Below are positions 40,631 to 42,133 of a DNA stretch of 42,133 nt, in pieces. Under the pieces are notes generated by a model. It was not told where the DNA came from and did no database searches. It saw only the letters and a list, made by a program, of their open reading frames with translations. Positions within the stretch are counted from its first letter, which is position 1, and each line of letters starts with the position of its first letter. Source of the stretch: an uncultured Blautia sp. (lineage in GTDB: Bacteria; Bacillota; Clostridia; Lachnospirales; Lachnospiraceae); contig UQAX01000022.1 in assembly GCA_900539145.1 (NCBI GenBank), forward strand, positions 1 through 42,133. Direction: 5' to 3'. The translations under genes and the position numbers were made by a program.

Positions 40631-41977
40631 ATGGGATTAACAGGTATTCAAATCTTTAAAATGACACCAAAGAAAAACTGTAAAGAGTGCGGTTGCCCTA
40701 CATGTATGGCTTTCTCTATGAAAGTTGCACAGGGCGCTTTGGAAATTTCCAAATGTCCGCACATGTCTGAAGAAGCTTTAGCTGAATTATCTGAGGCTAC
40801 TGCTCCTCCAATGAAAACAATCAAAGTCGGTGCGGGCGACAATGAGTATACATTAGGCGGAGAAACTGTTTTATTCAGACATGAAAAAACATTCGTAAGC
40901 AAAACAAGATATGCAGTAGCTCTTTGCACATGTATGGATGACGCAGCAGTAGATGCAAAACTTGCTGAACTTCAGAAAGTTGATTACGAACGTATTGGTG
41001 AAAGAATGTACGTTGAAGTGATTTATGTAAACTATGAAGAAGGTTCAGATAAAGACCGTTATGTAGAAATGGTGAAAAAAGCAGCCGCAACAGGAAGAAC
41101 CTTAGTTCTTGGCTGTACAGACGTTGAAGTTGCAAAAGCAGCATTAGAAGTTTGCAAAGACGGTAAACCGGTATTAAATGGTGCAACAGCTGCAAACTAC
41201 GAAGCAATGAACGAAGTTGCAAAAACAGCAGGCGTTGTTTTAGGTGTTGCAGGCGCTGACTTAAATGAAATCTATGATACAGTTGCTGCATTAGAAAAAG
41301 CAGGAAACAAAAATCTGGTTATCGATGCAACAGGCGCATCTGTAAAAGAAGCTTACGGAAATGCTGTTCAGATCCGTCGTGCAGCATTAAAAGATCAGGA
41401 TAGAACATTCGGATATCCTACACTAGTAAACTTAGCAAAAATTGCTCATGGTGACAGAAACTTACAGCAGGCTCTGGCTTCCTTATTTACTGTAAAATAC
41501 GGTTCTATCGTTGTTATGGAAACTCTGGATTATGCAGAAGCATTACCACTGTTCGGTTTAAGACAGAACGTATTTACAGATCCACAGAAACCAATGAAAG
41601 TAGAGCCGGGTGTATATCCGTTAAATGGAGCTGATGAAAACTCTATCTGCCTGACAACCGTAGACTTTGCTCTTACATATTTCGTTGTATCCGGTGAATT
41701 AGAGCGTTCCGGTGTTCCATGTAACCTGATTATCTCCGATGCAGGCGGACTTTCCGTATTAACTGCATGGGCTGCCGGTAAATTATCTTCCACATCTGTT
41801 GCTAAATACATTCAGGAAAATGTAGAAGGCAAAGTAAAATCCAGAAAACTGGTTATTCCGGGAAAAGTAGCTGTATTAAAAGGTGATATCGAAGCAAAAC
41901 TTCCGGGATGGGAAATCATCGTTGGACCAACGGAAGCAGTACAGTTAGTAAAATTCCTGAAGGATTTAACTGCTTAA
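40631..41977 (+). CDS. acsC: Corrinoid iron-sulfur protein large subunit AcsC
   Basis: AcsC holds the corrinoid and the low-potential [4Fe-4S] cluster. The 448-aa protein begins with GIQIFKMTPKKNCKECGCPT; the cluster ligands are C17, C20, C25 and C42. A TIM barrel follows, and a C-terminal corrinoid-binding domain includes DAGGLSVLTAWAAGKLSS and GWEIIVGPTEA. ACAGGAGGATTAAAAC precedes the ATG. The methyltransferase AcsE that loads it is not in this window and may lie beyond 42133. Confidence 0.95.
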   Translation: MGLTGIQIFKMTPKKNCKECGCPTCMAFSMKVAQGALEISKCPHMSEEALAELSEATAPPMKTIKVGAGDNEYTLGGETVLFRHEKTFVSKTRYAVALCTCMDDAAVDAKLAELQKVDYERIGERMYVEVIYVNYEEGSDKDRYVEMVKKAAATGRTLVLGCTDVEVAKAALEVCKDGKPVLNGATAANYEAMNEVAKTAGVVLGVAGADLNEIYDTVAALEKAGNKNLVIDATGASVKEAYGNAVQIRRAALKDQDRTFGYPTLVNLAKIAHGDRNLQQALASLFTVKYGSIVVMETLDYAEALPLFGLRQNVFTDPQKPMKVEPGVYPLNGADENSICLTTVDFALTYFVVSGELERSGVPCNLIISDAGGLSVLTAWAAGKLSSTSVAKYIQENVEGKVKSRKLVIPGKVAVLKGDIEAKLPGWEIIVGPTEAVQLVKFLKDLTA

Positions 41978-41984
41978 TGTTTGT

Positions 41985-42009
41985 AAAACAGTAATGGCAG
42001 GCTGTTTTT
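41985..42009 (+). terminator. Terminator after acsC
   Basis: AAAACAG (41985-41991) pairs with CTGTTTT (42002-42008) and continues into T. The stem is 7 bp, so the strength is modest. Confidence 0.6.
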
Positions 42010-42012
42010 AGG

Positions 42013-42056
42013 GAAGCGGTCCGCTTCGGCGGACCAAAGCTTCTCAAATCTTTTTT
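42013..42056 (+). terminator. Second hairpin after acsC
   Basis: GGTCCGC, TTCG loop, GCGGACC (42018-42035) lies within an outer GAAGC/GCTTC stem (42013-42017 with 42039-42043). A TTTTTT run follows seven bases later. The rest of the window to 42133 shows no gene. Confidence 0.65.
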
Positions 42057-42133
42057 CATTTCTGTAAATTTCCCCATTCTTACATTAAAGCGAGTGGGAA
42101 ATTATAGAATAAATAGATTGAAAATAATAATTT

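Overview
The window looks like chromosome of a low-to-moderate GC Firmicute of the class Clostridia. It is most likely a Blautia-like acetogenic Lachnospiraceae. The basis is an acetyl-CoA synthase/CODH cluster of acetogen type, an SRP/ribosomal-protein operon in the usual Firmicute order, strong AGGAGG ribosome binding sites and AT-rich intergenic DNA. The genus is an inference; there is no rRNA here.

Layout. (1) 53-8157: a carbohydrate ABC importer (lipoprotein binding protein and two permeases, no ATPase), then a YesN/YesM-type two-component system and a second, membrane-anchored binding protein. (2) 8158-10038: a candidate BirA operator, bioY, a DUF1284 gene, a bacteriohemerythrin and an ArsC/Spx-like gene. 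(3) 10041-11789: a TPP riboswitch with terminator, a structured repeat, then thiE-thiD. (4) 11887-12997: an ECF sigma factor and its zinc-finger anti-sigma factor. (5) 13162-16243: a reverse-strand DUF362 ferredoxin, then larC-larE for the nickel-pincer cofactor. (6) 16278-23699: ylxM-ffh-rpsP-khpA / rimM-trmD / rplS / lepB-rbgA-rnhB-yraN. Here trmD is fused in frame to a flavodoxin-plus-ferredoxin (EFR1-like) module. (7) 23847-31662: a coiled-coil/3D-domain cell-wall protein, prs on the reverse strand, a DUF512 radical-SAM protein, der-plsY-gpsA, and a reverse-strand aldo/keto reductase. (8) 32055-41977: a Wood-Ljungdahl island with a His/Cys-rich protein, cooT, metF, cooC, CODH (cooS/acsA), a second cooC-like ATPase, acsB, and acsD-acsC under their own promoter.

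The last block makes a coherent system. MetF supplies methyl-THF, AcsC/AcsD carry the methyl group on a corrinoid, CooS makes CO and AcsB joins them to CoA. CooT, the His-rich protein and two CooC ATPases would handle nickel. LarC/LarE in block 5 are a second nickel theme. Several non-coding regions have structure that the genes do not explain. The main ones are the cooC-cooS gap (34354-34508), the acsB-acsD gap (39418-39500), a repeat present in a long form (10172-10297) and a collapsed form (18549-18585), and an 85-bp inverted-repeat unit at 13059-13143. No tRNA, rRNA, CRISPR array, transposase or phage gene was seen.
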